Source: Parabacteroides sp. (GTDB lineage: Bacteria > Bacteroidota > Bacteroidia > Bacteroidales > Tannerellaceae). Taken from it: a stretch of 64,000 bases of DNA. The notes beneath the pieces are model-generated. The model searched no databases and was not told the DNA's origin. It was given only the letters and a program-made list of their open reading frames with translations. The translations under genes were made by a program, and so were the position numbers. The DNA lies in assembly GCA_017481945.1 (NCBI GenBank), contig JAFUOJ010000020.1, forward strand, positions 1 through 64,000. The letters run 5' to 3'. The first letter of the stretch is position 1. Each line of letters starts with the position of its first letter. Shown here one piece after another: positions 36,378 through 44,995 of the stretch.

Positions 36378-37536
36378 ATAAGCCGTGGGGCTCAGTCGAA
36401 AAAAGGGTGTGCGTTCTTCTGCTGATTACCCTTGCCTTTCTTGTCGTCCGGGTCGTTACCGTCTTCCGGATCTTCTTTCGGTGGAGCTGCTTGTTCACGA
36501 TGTCGCGAAGCATGTCGCAGTCGCTTTCCACCAAGTTCTCGAACACTTCAAGGTGAGTCTGCGACTGTGAAAGGCTGCTTCCGTCCTCAATGGTCATGGT
36601 CTGTCCGATGATGAGTTTGGAGAGTTCCGAGTTGGCACGGTCCACCCGTTTGTCGTACACATTGTATGCATCGCCCTTTCCGCTTTCCACGAATTCAATT
36701 TCCGTATCCATTCCGGTAATGGCATAGAGACTGGCTGCTGCATTACGCATCATGTTGTCCAGCTTGCTGATTTCCTTCGGGTCACGTGTGGTGGTCTTGG
36801 CAATACGCATAGGCATTCCGAAGATTTCCCCGAATGTGTCCCAGAATGAAAGCATGTTCTTCTTGGGTATGGTCTGTGTGGCTGCCTTCAGCAACAGGCC
36901 GAGGTCCTCGGGCTGTCCGGCTTCGATGAGCCAGTCGGTAAACGGCGGCTTACGGTATTCCATTCCGGTTGTCCAGTTCTGGCCGAGGTCGCTGATGACC
37001 CTGCCATATTCCGGTATGACATGCTTGCGTGGAATGAGTTTTACCCCGTCGTAACAGATACACCCGTCGCCATCCAAAGCGACATCCCCCAGTTCGATGA
37101 GTGAATGTCCCCAATAAATGGAATCAAGCGCGTACTTGAGCAGCTGCTTGAACCATGCCTGCTGGAAGTAGTGCAATGCCTCCTCCTGTTCGTAGCCTTT
37201 GGTGTCTACTATCTTGAATGAACGCGACATGACGAAACCCTTCCGCTGCTCGATACAGCCCGAAAGGTGCAGGTCAATCTGTGCGTCCCGGTAGATGTCG
37301 TAAAGGGGCTGACGGTTCGGATAGTCCATATTGATGGCGAGTTGCCAGGCATTCCGCCAGTCCTGTATATCCTTGCGTGTCAGTGCGTCCGTTGTGCGTT
37401 GCAGTTCCACTACCATTTTCTGTACCCGCTTGCGGTCGCTTTCCTTTGCCAGATTGAAATCGCCGTATGCCGTGTGCAACATACCGTTCTCCGGCTTGCG
37501 TGTGAAACCTGAAAAAATGTCCTTGAGTATTCCCAT
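36265..37536 (-). CDS. Portal protein (DUF935, Mu gp29-like), C-terminus apparently deleted and frameshifted
   Basis: 423 residues as read. The portal core is normal to about residue 350 ('IEQRKGFVMSRSFKIVD', 'YWGHSLIELGDV', 'LIPRKHVIPEYGRV', 'SLSQSQTHLEVFENLVESDCDMLRDIVNKQL'). After NKQL (near 36487) the frame runs into improbable Arg/Cys-rich text. In a different frame the sequence reads 'APPKEDPEDGNDPDDKKG' and ends '...HPFFD' with a stop at 36392-36394, a typical portal tail. The residues usually lying between are absent. I infer a small deletion that fused out of frame. The portal forms the DNA entry ring of the capsid. Confidence 0.8.
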   Translation of the reverse strand: MGILKDIFSGFTRKPENGMLHTAYGDFNLAKESDRKRVQKMVVELQRTTDALTRKDIQDWRNAWQLAINMDYPNRQPLYDIYRDAQIDLHLSGCIEQRKGFVMSRSFKIVDTKGYEQEEALHYFQQAWFKQLLKYALDSIYWGHSLIELGDVALDGDGCICYDGVKLIPRKHVIPEYGRVISDLGQNWTTGMEYRKPPFTDWLIEAGQPEDLGLLLKAATQTIPKKNMLSFWDTFGEIFGMPMRIAKTTTRDPKEISKLDNMMRNAAASLYAITGMDTEIEFVESGKGDAYNVYDKRVDRANSELSKLIIGQTMTIEDGSSLSQSQTHLEVFENLVESDCDMLRDIVNKQLHRKKIRKTVTTRTTRKARVISRRTHTLFSTEPHGLCGAAPKVCPSVGRSAGNATCRRQCGCGKYPQGDFPPF

Positions 37537-37540
37537 AGCG

Positions 37541-37960
37541 TTACCAGTTATGTCTTAGTTTCGGCTGACAGCCGTAAATGATAGAGTTTTCGGTTGGTTC
37601 CCCTTCCTCATCGGTTGCGACAGGCAGATCCGGTACAATCTTTCCGGCCTGTACCCCTTCCAACCACTTGATGGCACGTTCGTAACGTTCCTTGCGGATT
37701 TCCATGCCCATTTTCTGGGGGACGGATGATGTCATGTGATAGAGTGCGATGTCGCAGGCATACATGACAATCTGCCTGTTGCGTCCGTTACCTTCCGCTG
37801 TGAATATGGCGTTGCAATCATATTTCGGGCGTAGATAGCCGGCAATTTCCTCCAGTGCTTCCGCTTCCGCATTGGCACGGTTCTCCTCGCTGGTCTGTGA
37901 AACGACCTTGAGAGCCGTTTCCCCGATGACCACCCTATAGTCCTCTTCTGTGATGAACAT
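37541..37960 (-). CDS. DUF1320 / Mu gp36-like head-tail protein
   Basis: 139 residues. 'MFITEEDYRVVIGETALKVVSQ', 'AEALEEIAGYLRPKYDCNAIF' and 'DIALYHMTSSVP' match the gp36-type connector protein of Mu-like phages, also called DUF1320. It joins head and tail. Four bases separate it from the portal gene, same strand. The C-terminal 25 residues are variable. Confidence 0.8.
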   Translation of the reverse strand: MFITEEDYRVVIGETALKVVSQTSEENRANAEAEALEEIAGYLRPKYDCNAIFTAEGNGRNRQIVMYACDIALYHMTSSVPQKMGMEIRKERYERAIKWLEGVQAGKIVPDLPVATDEEGEPTENSIIYGCQPKLRHNW

Positions 37961-37973
37961 AAAGCCTCCTTCC

Positions 37974-38204
37974 TTATCTGGTTACGAACAAAGCCATTTT
38001 CTCAATGTCCTGAATGGTTGTTCCCTTGTTGAAACGATGTTTGGCTATCAACTCCTTGAAGGCTTTCTTCGGTGCCACCTTCAAGCCACCGTTCATGTAA
38101 ACGACATAATACTTCAGTCCTGTTGCACCGGCCAATGTAATGGCCTCCTTGACGGCACGCTTGTACCTCCAAGCGAAAATGAGTTCCTTGATATACTTGA
38201 TCAT
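37974..38204 (-). CDS. Small hypothetical protein of the packaging operon
   Basis: 76 residues from the ATG at 38204, right after the terminase stop; the longer open frame upstream lies inside the terminase gene. Basic, with 'ELIFAWRYKRAVKEAITLAGATGLKYYVVYMNGG' in the middle. No known family; conserved position between terminase and gp36 suggests a minor packaging or head role. Confidence 0.6.
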   Translation of the reverse strand: MIKYIKELIFAWRYKRAVKEAITLAGATGLKYYVVYMNGGLKVAPKKAFKELIAKHRFNKGTTIQDIEKMALFVTR

Positions 38205-38205
38205 G

Positions 38206-39768
38206 TTACCATGTATTTTTTGATGTCGGGCGTGCCCCGAACATCGGTTTGAATGATTCCTGTCTTGTATTCCTCTGCAGATACCATATAGCCCCTTCAT
38301 CCGCGTCGGGTGCGTCATCATGTACCCGGCTCCCGCGTTCCAGGGCAAGTGTCTGCTCAATGCCGACTTCCATGTCGGCCGTACCTTTCAGGGTCTCGTT
38401 GTAGAATACGAATCCCCGTTCCCAAAGTGCGGATATGGCCTCTATACGCTGCAGCTTTTCCGGTTTCTTCCGCTTGTCCGGCATAAGCGGCAGCTGGTAG
38501 CCCCTGATGTTCCCTTCCGTTGTGAATTCGTCCAATATGATGTCCTGCATGAAGTTCGCTTCCATATAGAATGTAACGGCCACATTTTTCGCAGTGGTAC
38601 GTTCGTAGAGATTGTACAGCCACCGTACCATTCCTCCGGTCGTGTCCTGCCGGACGTAGCAGTCTATCAGGTGGAGTTCCGTTCCGATCTTTCCCCAAAG
38701 GCGTGAAGCCTTGTAGTCGTTTGCCGTCGTGGACTTGAAAGAGGGGTCGGTGTAACAAACCAACATCTCGTATTTCTTTAACGGTGGCAATTTCTTGTAG
38801 CGTATCCATTCGTGGCGGAATATGGTGCCGTCCTTGATAGGATTGTGCATCATTTCCTTCTGCCAGGACCGATAACCCATGAATGCAGCCGCTTCCTCGG
38901 CCTCCTCCTTTGTCCATTTCTCTTTCCATACCGGTTCCCCGTCCTTGTCCACTGCCTTGATTTCGGACACGTAGACCCCTTTTGTTGCGGCTATGTTGGC
39001 CAATACGGAGTTTTTGGATATGAGGTTGCCCACCATGATGAAGCGTCCACGACCGACGTCAAGTGCCCCGAAAAGGGCTTCCTTTACCCAGTCGGTAAGA
39101 TCCTTTACCCGCTTTTCATTCCGGCAGAGTTCGTCATCGTCCAAGTCATCGATGACGATGTAGTCCGGACGTGCCTCCTTATATCGTAGACCACGCGGGG
39201 ACTGTCCGCGTCCTCTTGCGAAGAATGCCACTCCAGACTGGGATACGAATTCACCTTCCTGCCAATTGCCGAGATTCTTCTGTTCCCCGAAGTCGGCAAT
39301 GATACGCTGGTTGTATTCCAGTTCCGCCTGAATGTCGGAAAGCAGCCCTTTGGCACTGTCTTCCGATTTACCTACCACTACCATGACATTGATAAGCCGT
39401 TTCGGCTGGAACATCATCCAAAGCGGCAGGAATATGTCAAAGTGGGTGGATTTCGCGTGCACTCTCGGCCATTTGAATACGGCTTTCAGATTGGGTGTAT
39501 TCTTTACCTTCAGAGCTGCAGCATTATGAAACGGTGCGTTGTGTACGGTACGCAATACCTCGCCTGTGGTCTTGTCCCTCAGGGTAAGGAAGTGCGGGAA
39601 ATAGTATTCGCAGAATGCGGCATAGTCCTTCTGTAGCCGTGTGATACGTTTCTCCTTCTGTACCGGTGTTTCTTCCACCAATGCAGAAAGGTCCGTCAAC
39701 GACTGGATGCGTTTGCAGTGTTCCTGCCATTCGGCATAGCTCCTCTTCAATTCGCTGATACCTGCCAT
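38206..39768 (-). CDS. terL: Terminase large subunit
   Basis: 520 residues. The ATPase half has a variant Walker A 'WPRVHAKSTH' near 100 and Walker B 'YIVIDDLDDDE' near 200. The nuclease half has 'VCYTDPSFK' and 'HDDAPDADEGAIWYL', the acidic cluster of the RNase H-like domain. It is the motor that packages DNA, in Mu-like phages by headful from the inserted prophage. Two bases separate it from the small-subunit gene. Confidence 0.88.
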   Translation of the reverse strand: MAGISELKRSYAEWQEHCKRIQSLTDLSALVEETPVQKEKRITRLQKDYAAFCEYYFPHFLTLRDKTTGEVLRTVHNAPFHNAAALKVKNTPNLKAVFKWPRVHAKSTHFDIFLPLWMMFQPKRLINVMVVVGKSEDSAKGLLSDIQAELEYNQRIIADFGEQKNLGNWQEGEFVSQSGVAFFARGRGQSPRGLRYKEARPDYIVIDDLDDDELCRNEKRVKDLTDWVKEALFGALDVGRGRFIMVGNLISKNSVLANIAATKGVYVSEIKAVDKDGEPVWKEKWTKEEAEEAAAFMGYRSWQKEMMHNPIKDGTIFRHEWIRYKKLPPLKKYEMLVCYTDPSFKSTTANDYKASRLWGKIGTELHLIDCYVRQDTTGGMVRWLYNLYERTTAKNVAVTFYMEANFMQDIILDEFTTEGNIRGYQLPLMPDKRKKPEKLQRIEAISALWERGFVFYNETLKGTADMEVGIEQTLALERGSRVHDDAPDADEGAIWYLQRNTRQESFKPMFGARPTSKNTW

Positions 39769-39769
39769 A

Positions 39770-40243
39770 TCATTTCAGTGCGTTTGCCCCCATTGATTCG
39801 ATGAGGTATTTGTCCTGGTACTTGTTTATGGCCTTGATAAGTTCGGGCGTGATTTCACGGTCGGTCTGTGAACGGTATTCCAACCAACGTGAGAAAGCCA
39901 TGAAGACCTCGATAGCGTCCACCACGTTGGCTTTCTTGTCGAGCTTTTCAATGACCGATGAAAGTTTGGAGAGTTTGTCCCCGAGTCCTGCAATCAAGTT
40001 CGGATCTTCCGAACCGTTGACCTGCTCGATGAGTTTGTCGATAGTCAACAACAGCTTGTTTACCAACTCCGGTCGGGTTATATTCTTGGCTGCCCGTGCC
40101 TCCTTCCAGCCGTCCGCTACGCACCATTTGGAGATGGTGACACGGGAAACGCCTACCTTATCGGCAATTTCCGTCTGCTCCATTCCGGCGAGGAACAGCG
40201 TCCTTGCCAGTGATTTTTTCTTTTCTATATCTGCCTTTGTCAT
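39770..40243 (-). CDS. Terminase small subunit-like HTH protein (gp27-type)
   Basis: 157 residues. N-terminal helix-turn-helix 'GMEQTEIADKVGVSRVTISKWCVADGW' (residues about 19-46) and a helical C-terminal part. Directly upstream of the large terminase gene, so it most likely recognises DNA for packaging. First gene of the minus-strand packaging operon. Confidence 0.75.
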   Translation of the reverse strand: MTKADIEKKKSLARTLFLAGMEQTEIADKVGVSRVTISKWCVADGWKEARAAKNITRPELVNKLLLTIDKLIEQVNGSEDPNLIAGLGDKLSKLSSVIEKLDKKANVVDAIEVFMAFSRWLEYRSQTDREITPELIKAINKYQDKYLIESMGANALK

Positions 40244-40326
40244 ATATGATAAAGTTTTGTGAACATCTATCGCGAAATATGGGCAAAGTTGCAGTATTTC
40301 AGTCCGCTTTCAAAAATAGCGTGAAG

Positions 40327-40420
40327 CGGTTTCATAGAAGTGTGCAACCGTTTCATACATTTTTGGTACGGCCGAAATCCGGGTGTAATATTGCAGCGTA
40401 AATGCCGTAGGAAACGGCAT
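40327..40420. promoter_or_regulatory. Divergent control region of packaging and capsid operons
   Basis: CGGTTTCATA (40327-40336) and CCGTTTCATA (40348-40357) are direct repeats exactly 21 bases apart, two helix turns. ATGCCGT (40402-40408) and ACGGCAT (40414-40420) form an inverted repeat with a 5-base spacer, 29 bases before the capsid-operon ATG. No perfect TAnnTTTG promoter is seen, so these may be sites for a late activator. Confidence 0.6.
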
Positions 40421-40448
40421 ACGGAATGTTTTATTCAACCAATTTCAA

Positions 40449-41384
40449 ATGAGCAAAAGAATTCGAATTTCAAATGACAGCCTGAACAGTTACGGTACCC
40501 GTCTGCTGACCTCCGGGCTGGACATCGAGCAGTATTGCCGGAATCCGGTATTGCTGTACATGCACCGGCGTGGCGAAGTCATCGGCTACGTGAAGGACTT
40601 GAAGGTGGAGGGTGACGAGGTGACCGGTGAACTTGTCTTTGACGAGGCGACGGATCTCTCGAAACGATGCAAGAAACAGTACGAGTTCGGAAGTCTCCGC
40701 ATGGTAAGTGTCGGGGCTGATGTGCTTGAACTGAGTGAAGACAAGAAGTACCTTGTACCCGGACAGACCAGACCTACGGTCGTGAAGAGCAAACTCTTTG
40801 AAGTTTCGCTGGTGGATGTCGGGTCCAATGACGATGCCATCGTGCTTCATAAGGACGGCGTGAGAATCACACTCGGCAAGGATGGCGAATGCCAGTTGCC
40901 CTTGCTTAATAACAATTCAAAAAATCAACAAATGGAAAAGACCAAGATTGCCTTATTGTTAGGCTTGCCGGAAACGGCGGAGGAAGCTGTCATTACAGCT
41001 AAAATTGGAGAGTTGAAAGCCGCAAAGGAAGAAAATGAGACTCTCAAGAGGGAAAAGGATTCTCTGGTTTTGGCAAGTATCACGACCATTGTGGATACAG
41101 CCATATCAGAAAAGCGTATCAATGCAGAAAAGAAGGACCAATTTGTCGAGCTCGGCAAAAAGGTAGGTGCGGAAGAGTTGAAGAACATCTTCTCAGCCAT
41201 GTCGCCGCAGGTCAAGCTGAGCCAGACTCTCGGACACCAGGGTGGTGCCCCTACCGGTGCTCCTGTGGCTTACAAGAAGCTGAGTGATGTCCCCTCCGAC
41301 AAGATAATGGCTCTCCGTGATGACAATCCGGATGAGTACAAGAGACTTTACAAAGCCGAGTACGGAATGGAATGTGAACTTTAG
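40449..41384 (+). CDS. Head maturation protease with nested scaffold protein
   Basis: 311 residues. The N-terminal 150 residues look like a prohead protease ('RRGEVIGYVKDLKVEGDEVTGELVFDE', 'EFGSLRMVSVGADVLEL', 'LFEVSLVDVGSN'), and the C-terminal half is a charged coiled scaffold. An in-frame ATG at 40932 after an A-rich stretch begins 'MEKTKIALLLGLPETAEEA', so a scaffold of about 150 residues can also be made alone, as in the nested I/Z genes of Mu. First gene of the rightward structural operon. Confidence 0.75.
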   Translation: MSKRIRISNDSLNSYGTRLLTSGLDIEQYCRNPVLLYMHRRGEVIGYVKDLKVEGDEVTGELVFDEATDLSKRCKKQYEFGSLRMVSVGADVLELSEDKKYLVPGQTRPTVVKSKLFEVSLVDVGSNDDAIVLHKDGVRITLGKDGECQLPLLNNNSKNQQMEKTKIALLLGLPETAEEAVITAKIGELKAAKEENETLKREKDSLVLASITTIVDTAISEKRINAEKKDQFVELGKKVGAEELKNIFSAMSPQVKLSQTLGHQGGAPTGAPVAYKKLSDVPSDKIMALRDDNPDEYKRLYKAEYGMECEL

Positions 41385-41411
41385 TATGAACCATAAAAAC
41401 GTAGAAAACAG

Positions 41412-42470
41412 ATGAAGACATTTTTTTCAATGCTTGCGGCAATCCTGTTCAATGCAGTAATGGGAGCCGCTTTTGCTTCGGTGGCCGGTTTTTCCCCCAT
41501 GACCGGTGCTTTGGGTATGAATGCCGTTGCAGCCGTGATGGGTGATACTCTTCCGGCCGGTGTGTTCCGTGCCGGTGTCCTGAAAGAAATCTGGACAGGT
41601 GAAGTGGTGAAGACCTTGAGAGGGTTTATGGAAGGAACCTGGCTTGACGGTATTCCTGACAGCTCATCCCTTGTCAATAACGATGTCATCCATTTGGTGG
41701 AGGTCGGTGTGGACCCTGATGTATTGATTAACAATACGACCTATCCCATTGCCCTGCAGTCCTTGGATGACGCGGACATTGCCATCAGCCTTGACAAGTT
41801 CCAGACCAAGGTAACGCCCATTACCGATGATGAGCTGTATGCCATCAGCTATGACAAGATTGCCCGTGTGAAGGAGAGCCATTCCAATGCCATCAATGAC
41901 GCCAAGTTCGCCAAAGCCGCCCATGCGCTTTGTGCCAATTCAAACACGGCCAAAACTCCGGTACTTACCGCTACAGGGGAGGCGGACGCAGTTACCGGCC
42001 GTCTGAAGCTGACGGTAAAGGATGTTGTAGCGATGAAGCGTGCCCTTGACAACTTGAAGGTTCCGACGGACAACCGACGCCTTGTCCTGTGTCCTGACCA
42101 TGTGAACGACCTGCTGGAAGCAGACCAGAATTTCAAGGAGCAGTACAACATCAACCGTGCGGAGGGTAAGGTCGGCAGACTGTATGGCTTTGACATCTAC
42201 GAATTCGGCAACACCCCGCTTTATACTACGGCCGGCGTGAAGAAGGAAGTAGGTTCCACAGCTGAGACGGGAGAATTCCAGTGCTCGTTTGCCTTCTATA
42301 CCAAACGTGTATTCAAGGCTACAGGTTCGACCAAGATGTACTGGAGTGCCGCCGAAAACGATCCGGAATACCAGCGTAACAAGGTGAATTTCCGCCACCA
42401 CTTCATTTGTATACCTAAAAAGGCAGATGCCGGTGTGGTGATGATGAGTGGTTATGAGGCTGTCGGTTAA
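41412..42470 (+). CDS. Major capsid protein
   Basis: 352 residues. 'FMEGTWLDGIPDSSSLVNNDVIHLVEVGVDPDVLINN', 'IALQSLDDADIAISLDKFQTKVTPITDDEL' and 'PEYQRNKVNFRHHF' are typical of the capsid proteins of Mu-like phages in Bacteroidetes. The position after protease/scaffold agrees. Unusually, the first 45 residues are hydrophobic (MLAAILFNAVMGAAFASVAGF); this may be a pro-region removed by the protease. Confidence 0.8.
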   Translation: MKTFFSMLAAILFNAVMGAAFASVAGFSPMTGALGMNAVAAVMGDTLPAGVFRAGVLKEIWTGEVVKTLRGFMEGTWLDGIPDSSSLVNNDVIHLVEVGVDPDVLINNTTYPIALQSLDDADIAISLDKFQTKVTPITDDELYAISYDKIARVKESHSNAINDAKFAKAAHALCANSNTAKTPVLTATGEADAVTGRLKLTVKDVVAMKRALDNLKVPTDNRRLVLCPDHVNDLLEADQNFKEQYNINRAEGKVGRLYGFDIYEFGNTPLYTTAGVKKEVGSTAETGEFQCSFAFYTKRVFKATGSTKMYWSAAENDPEYQRNKVNFRHHFICIPKKADAGVVMMSGYEAVG

Positions 42471-42511
42471 TTGAAGCATCCATAGTAACAATCAATCAAA
42501 AAAATGAAAAT

Positions 42512-42751
42512 ATGGGAAAGACAGACGATGTGAATCAGAAGGAACTCGTGGCAGCAGCTGCCACAGAGCAAAGAGAATCTGTAGAGACTGCGGCTACTGA
42601 AAAGAAGAAAATCAAGGTGCTGCAAGTCTTTCGGGACAAGTACAACAAGACCGTCCGCTACAAGGTTGGTCAGGAATTGGAATTTGACCCGGAACGTGCT
42701 GAAGACCTGGTAAAGCGTAAGCTTGCGGAATATGTAGATCCGTCCAAGTAA
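42512..42751 (+). CDS. Small head-associated hypothetical protein
   Basis: 79 residues, acidic then basic; 'KIKVLQVFRDKYNKTVRYKVGQELEFD' and 'ERAEDLVKRKLAEYV' look like the small proteins that follow capsid genes in these phages. Its stop overlaps the next ATG by one base (TAATG). Function unknown. Confidence 0.6.
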   Translation: MGKTDDVNQKELVAAAATEQRESVETAATEKKKIKVLQVFRDKYNKTVRYKVGQELEFDPERAEDLVKRKLAEYVDPSK

Positions 42752-43215
42752 TGGCAACCTTGAAACGATTGGTCCTGCACTGCACAGCCACGCCGGAAGG
42801 CCGTGAAGTTACCTCCGACGAGATACGTGCATGGCACACCAACCCGGTAAGCAGGGGTGGGCGTGGCTGGAAGCAGGTAGGATATACGGACCTGATACAT
42901 CTGGACGGACAGGTGGAACGCCTGGTGGAGAATAACGAGGACGCAAAAGTTGATCCTTGGGAAGTGACCAACGGTGCATCCGGCTACAACTCCACAAGCA
43001 GACATGTGGTGTATGCCGGCGGTTGTGGCAAGGACGGGAAAACCGCGAAAGATACCCGGACACCGGCACAGAAAAAGGCTATGGAAACCTACGTGAAGGA
43101 TTTCCACAGGCGTTTCCCGAACGTCCGTATCGTGGGGCACAATGAACTGGCGGCCAAGGACTGCCCGAGTTTCAATGTGCAGGAATGGTTGGAATCAATC
43201 GGTATAAACCAATAA
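42751..43215 (+). CDS. N-acetylmuramoyl-L-alanine amidase-type endolysin
   Basis: 154 residues. Amidase_2 fold: zinc ligands His10 in 'LVLHCTATPEG', a His near 131 and Cys near 140 in 'VGHNELAAKDCPSF', with 'GYTDLIHLDGQVERLVE' in between. It cleaves the peptide from the glycan in peptidoglycan, releasing virions. It lacks a signal peptide, so it needs a holin; the next gene has two membrane segments. Confidence 0.85.
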   Translation: MATLKRLVLHCTATPEGREVTSDEIRAWHTNPVSRGGRGWKQVGYTDLIHLDGQVERLVENNEDAKVDPWEVTNGASGYNSTSRHVVYAGGCGKDGKTAKDTRTPAQKKAMETYVKDFHRRFPNVRIVGHNELAAKDCPSFNVQEWLESIGINQ

Positions 43216-43227
43216 GACGAGTGGATT

Positions 43228-43788
43228 ATGGAGTTCAGCGAAATACTCAATCTGATACTGGGAGGTGGTTTGCTTGCTGCTGTCATTGGCGTAGTTACAT
43301 TCAAGGCGACAGTCCGCAAGGCCAATGCTGAAGCGGAACGTGCCAAAGCGGAGGCAGAAAAGGCGAAAGCCGAAGCCGAAACGGTGCGTATTGACAACGC
43401 TGAACATGCCACCCGGATATTGATAGAAAACATTGTAGAACCATTAAAGAAGGAATTGCATGAAACCAGGGAAGAACTGCGTGAGACCAAGAAGGAGTTC
43501 GGCTCCACCAAACGGGAAATGGCACGTCTTCGCAAGGCTACGGCTGTCGTCAGGCGTGAGGCAAATGCCGTTGTCGTTTATGCAACGTGCGACAGCCTGC
43601 AGCGGATGTGTGAGTTCTATGAACGTAATGCAGCCATCTATCAAGAGAAATACGACCGCCTTGTGGACTTGGTGGAGGAAGAAAGAGAACAGCGTTATAA
43701 CCCCGTTAAAACGTTTTTCGTAGGACTTGCGATAGGGCTTGTATTGGGCTTTCTAATAATCATCTTATTAAAACTGAAATTGAAATGA
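43228..43788 (+). CDS. Two-helix membrane protein, possible holin/spanin
   Basis: 186 residues. Membrane helix at about 7-26 (LILGGGLLAAVIGVVTF), a long Ala/Glu/Lys coiled coil (about 30-110), a second helix near the end (FFVGLAIGLVLGFLIIILL) and a basic tail. It follows the endolysin and overlaps the next gene by four bases. The layout suits a lysis protein acting in the inner membrane; this is inferred from position. Confidence 0.6.
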   Translation: MEFSEILNLILGGGLLAAVIGVVTFKATVRKANAEAERAKAEAEKAKAEAETVRIDNAEHATRILIENIVEPLKKELHETREELRETKKEFGSTKREMARLRKATAVVRREANAVVVYATCDSLQRMCEFYERNAAIYQEKYDRLVDLVEEEREQRYNPVKTFFVGLAIGLVLGFLIIILLKLKLK

Positions 43789-44267
43789 GCAAATTTATTT
43801 ATGGGATTGGGGCTGTCTATTTCAATGCGGCACTAATCGGTTACATCGAAAAGAATTCATGGGATTGGGGCGGTACGAAGCCCGAGAGTGTGGATGTAGA
43901 GGCTGAACAGGTTCCTGACGCACCGGTATTGACCTTACTGACCAAGAACGGCAGTATCAGTCCGACCTTCAACCTTATCCAGCTGGACTATGAGAACCTG
44001 CACACAGTTCAAGGTGGCACCCTTGTAGGTACGGAGGGAGCCTATACCGGCTGGAAAGCCCCCACTGACCTTGTGCAGCTCAGTGGCGAGTGGACCATTG
44101 AGTTTGTCAGCGGCCAGACCATGACGATTCCGAACGGTACCATCCTGGCCAACCTGGGCGGCAAGCTGACCTTGACCGAGGTGTCCAAGCTGGAATGTCA
44201 GCTGAAGGTGAACAAACCGGCCGACGGCGGTTCTCCTTACGAAATCAATGACACGGTAGAGGGTTGA
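43785..44267 (+). CDS. Probable major tail tube protein
   Basis: 160 residues, beta-rich. 'KFIYGIGAVYFNAALIGYIEKNSWDWGG', 'LLTKNGSISPTFNLIQLDYENL' and 'LSGEWTIEFVSGQTMTIPNGTI' resemble tail-tube proteins, and the gene precedes the tail-assembly chaperones and tape measure, the usual position. No sheath gene is seen, consistent with a long non-contractile tail. Confidence 0.65.
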   Translation: MSKFIYGIGAVYFNAALIGYIEKNSWDWGGTKPESVDVEAEQVPDAPVLTLLTKNGSISPTFNLIQLDYENLHTVQGGTLVGTEGAYTGWKAPTDLVQLSGEWTIEFVSGQTMTIPNGTILANLGGKLTLTEVSKLECQLKVNKPADGGSPYEINDTVEG

Positions 44268-44273
44268 TAGCGT

Positions 44274-44765
44274 ATGGATGATGCCGTTATCAGACGGATA
44301 CAGAAAGAGGGTGCGGAAGCCCTGCTGAATGCGGGTGTTTCCGTTCCCCTTAAAGAATTCCGTATTCCGTTCCGGAAAAAGCCCGTGCAGCTCCGTGTTA
44401 CAATGAAGCGGCCCTATCTGAGCGGACAGCTCCGGATTGCCCGGATCTATCTTTCGATGGGCGTGACCAGTGCCGAGATGAAGAAGTACACCAAGGAGGA
44501 ACAGATGAAGTTCATCCTGGAGCACGGAAAGTCCGTGAGCCGTATTGTGGCATACGCCATCTGCCAAGGATATTTGTCCCGGCACCTGATGGTCGGCCCC
44601 ATGGCGTGGTTTGTACGGAACTTTGTCGAGCACCGTTACCTGATGGTCGCTTTCCGGACGTTTGTCCGGCTGATGGGAACGGACCCTTTTATAAGTATTA
44701 TCAGATCCGTAGAGAGGGCAAATCCGATGAAGCTACGTCTGAGCCAACGAAGAAAGGGGAGTTAA
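44274..44765 (+). CDS. Tail assembly chaperone (short form)
   Basis: 163 residues, helical and basic, ending '...KLRLSQRRKGS'. It lies between tube and tape-measure genes. A canonical -1 slip heptamer A AAG GGG sits in frame at 44753-44759, two codons before the stop, and the -1 frame stays open to 44995. So a minor long form is expected, as for lambda gpG/gpGT. No sequence family is recognised by eye. Confidence 0.7.
   Translation: MDDAVIRRIQKEGAEALLNAGVSVPLKEFRIPFRKKPVQLRVTMKRPYLSGQLRIARIYLSMGVTSAEMKKYTKEEQMKFILEHGKSVSRIVAYAICQGYLSRHLMVGPMAWFVRNFVEHRYLMVAFRTFVRLMGTDPFISIIRSVERANPMKLRLSQRRKGS
44753..44759 (+). other. Programmed -1 ribosomal frameshift site (A AAG GGG)
   Basis: The heptamer is in the right phase (codons AGA AAG GGG AGT TAA). 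After slipping, reading continues GAG TTA AGA ACC into the next open frame. Confidence 0.75.
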
Positions 44766-44995
44766 GAACCCGGTATGAAGGTTCACATAGCCCCTTCGGT
44801 TTTATCTGGCAGATAGCCACCGCCACCGGATGGAGTGTGCAGTACATCTTGAACAAGGTCAATTACCAGACCCTTATCATGATGCTGAGTGATGCTCCCC
44901 GGTATATCAAAGTCAAGGACGACGGAGAGGAAAAGGATGTGGTGGATGAAGCCAACGAAATTGTATCATTCTTCCAATCGAATCTAAAGCAATGA
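44760..44995 (+). CDS. Tail assembly chaperone extension read by -1 frameshift
   Basis: About 78 codons in the -1 frame: 'ELRTRYEGSHSPFGFIWQIATATGWSVQ' to '...EIVSFFQSNLKQ'. It has no good start of its own (the open frame extends back to 44606 without a ribosome site), and its stop overlaps the tape-measure ATG (ATGA). It is made as the C-terminal part of a fusion with the preceding gene, giving about 240 residues. Confidence 0.7.
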
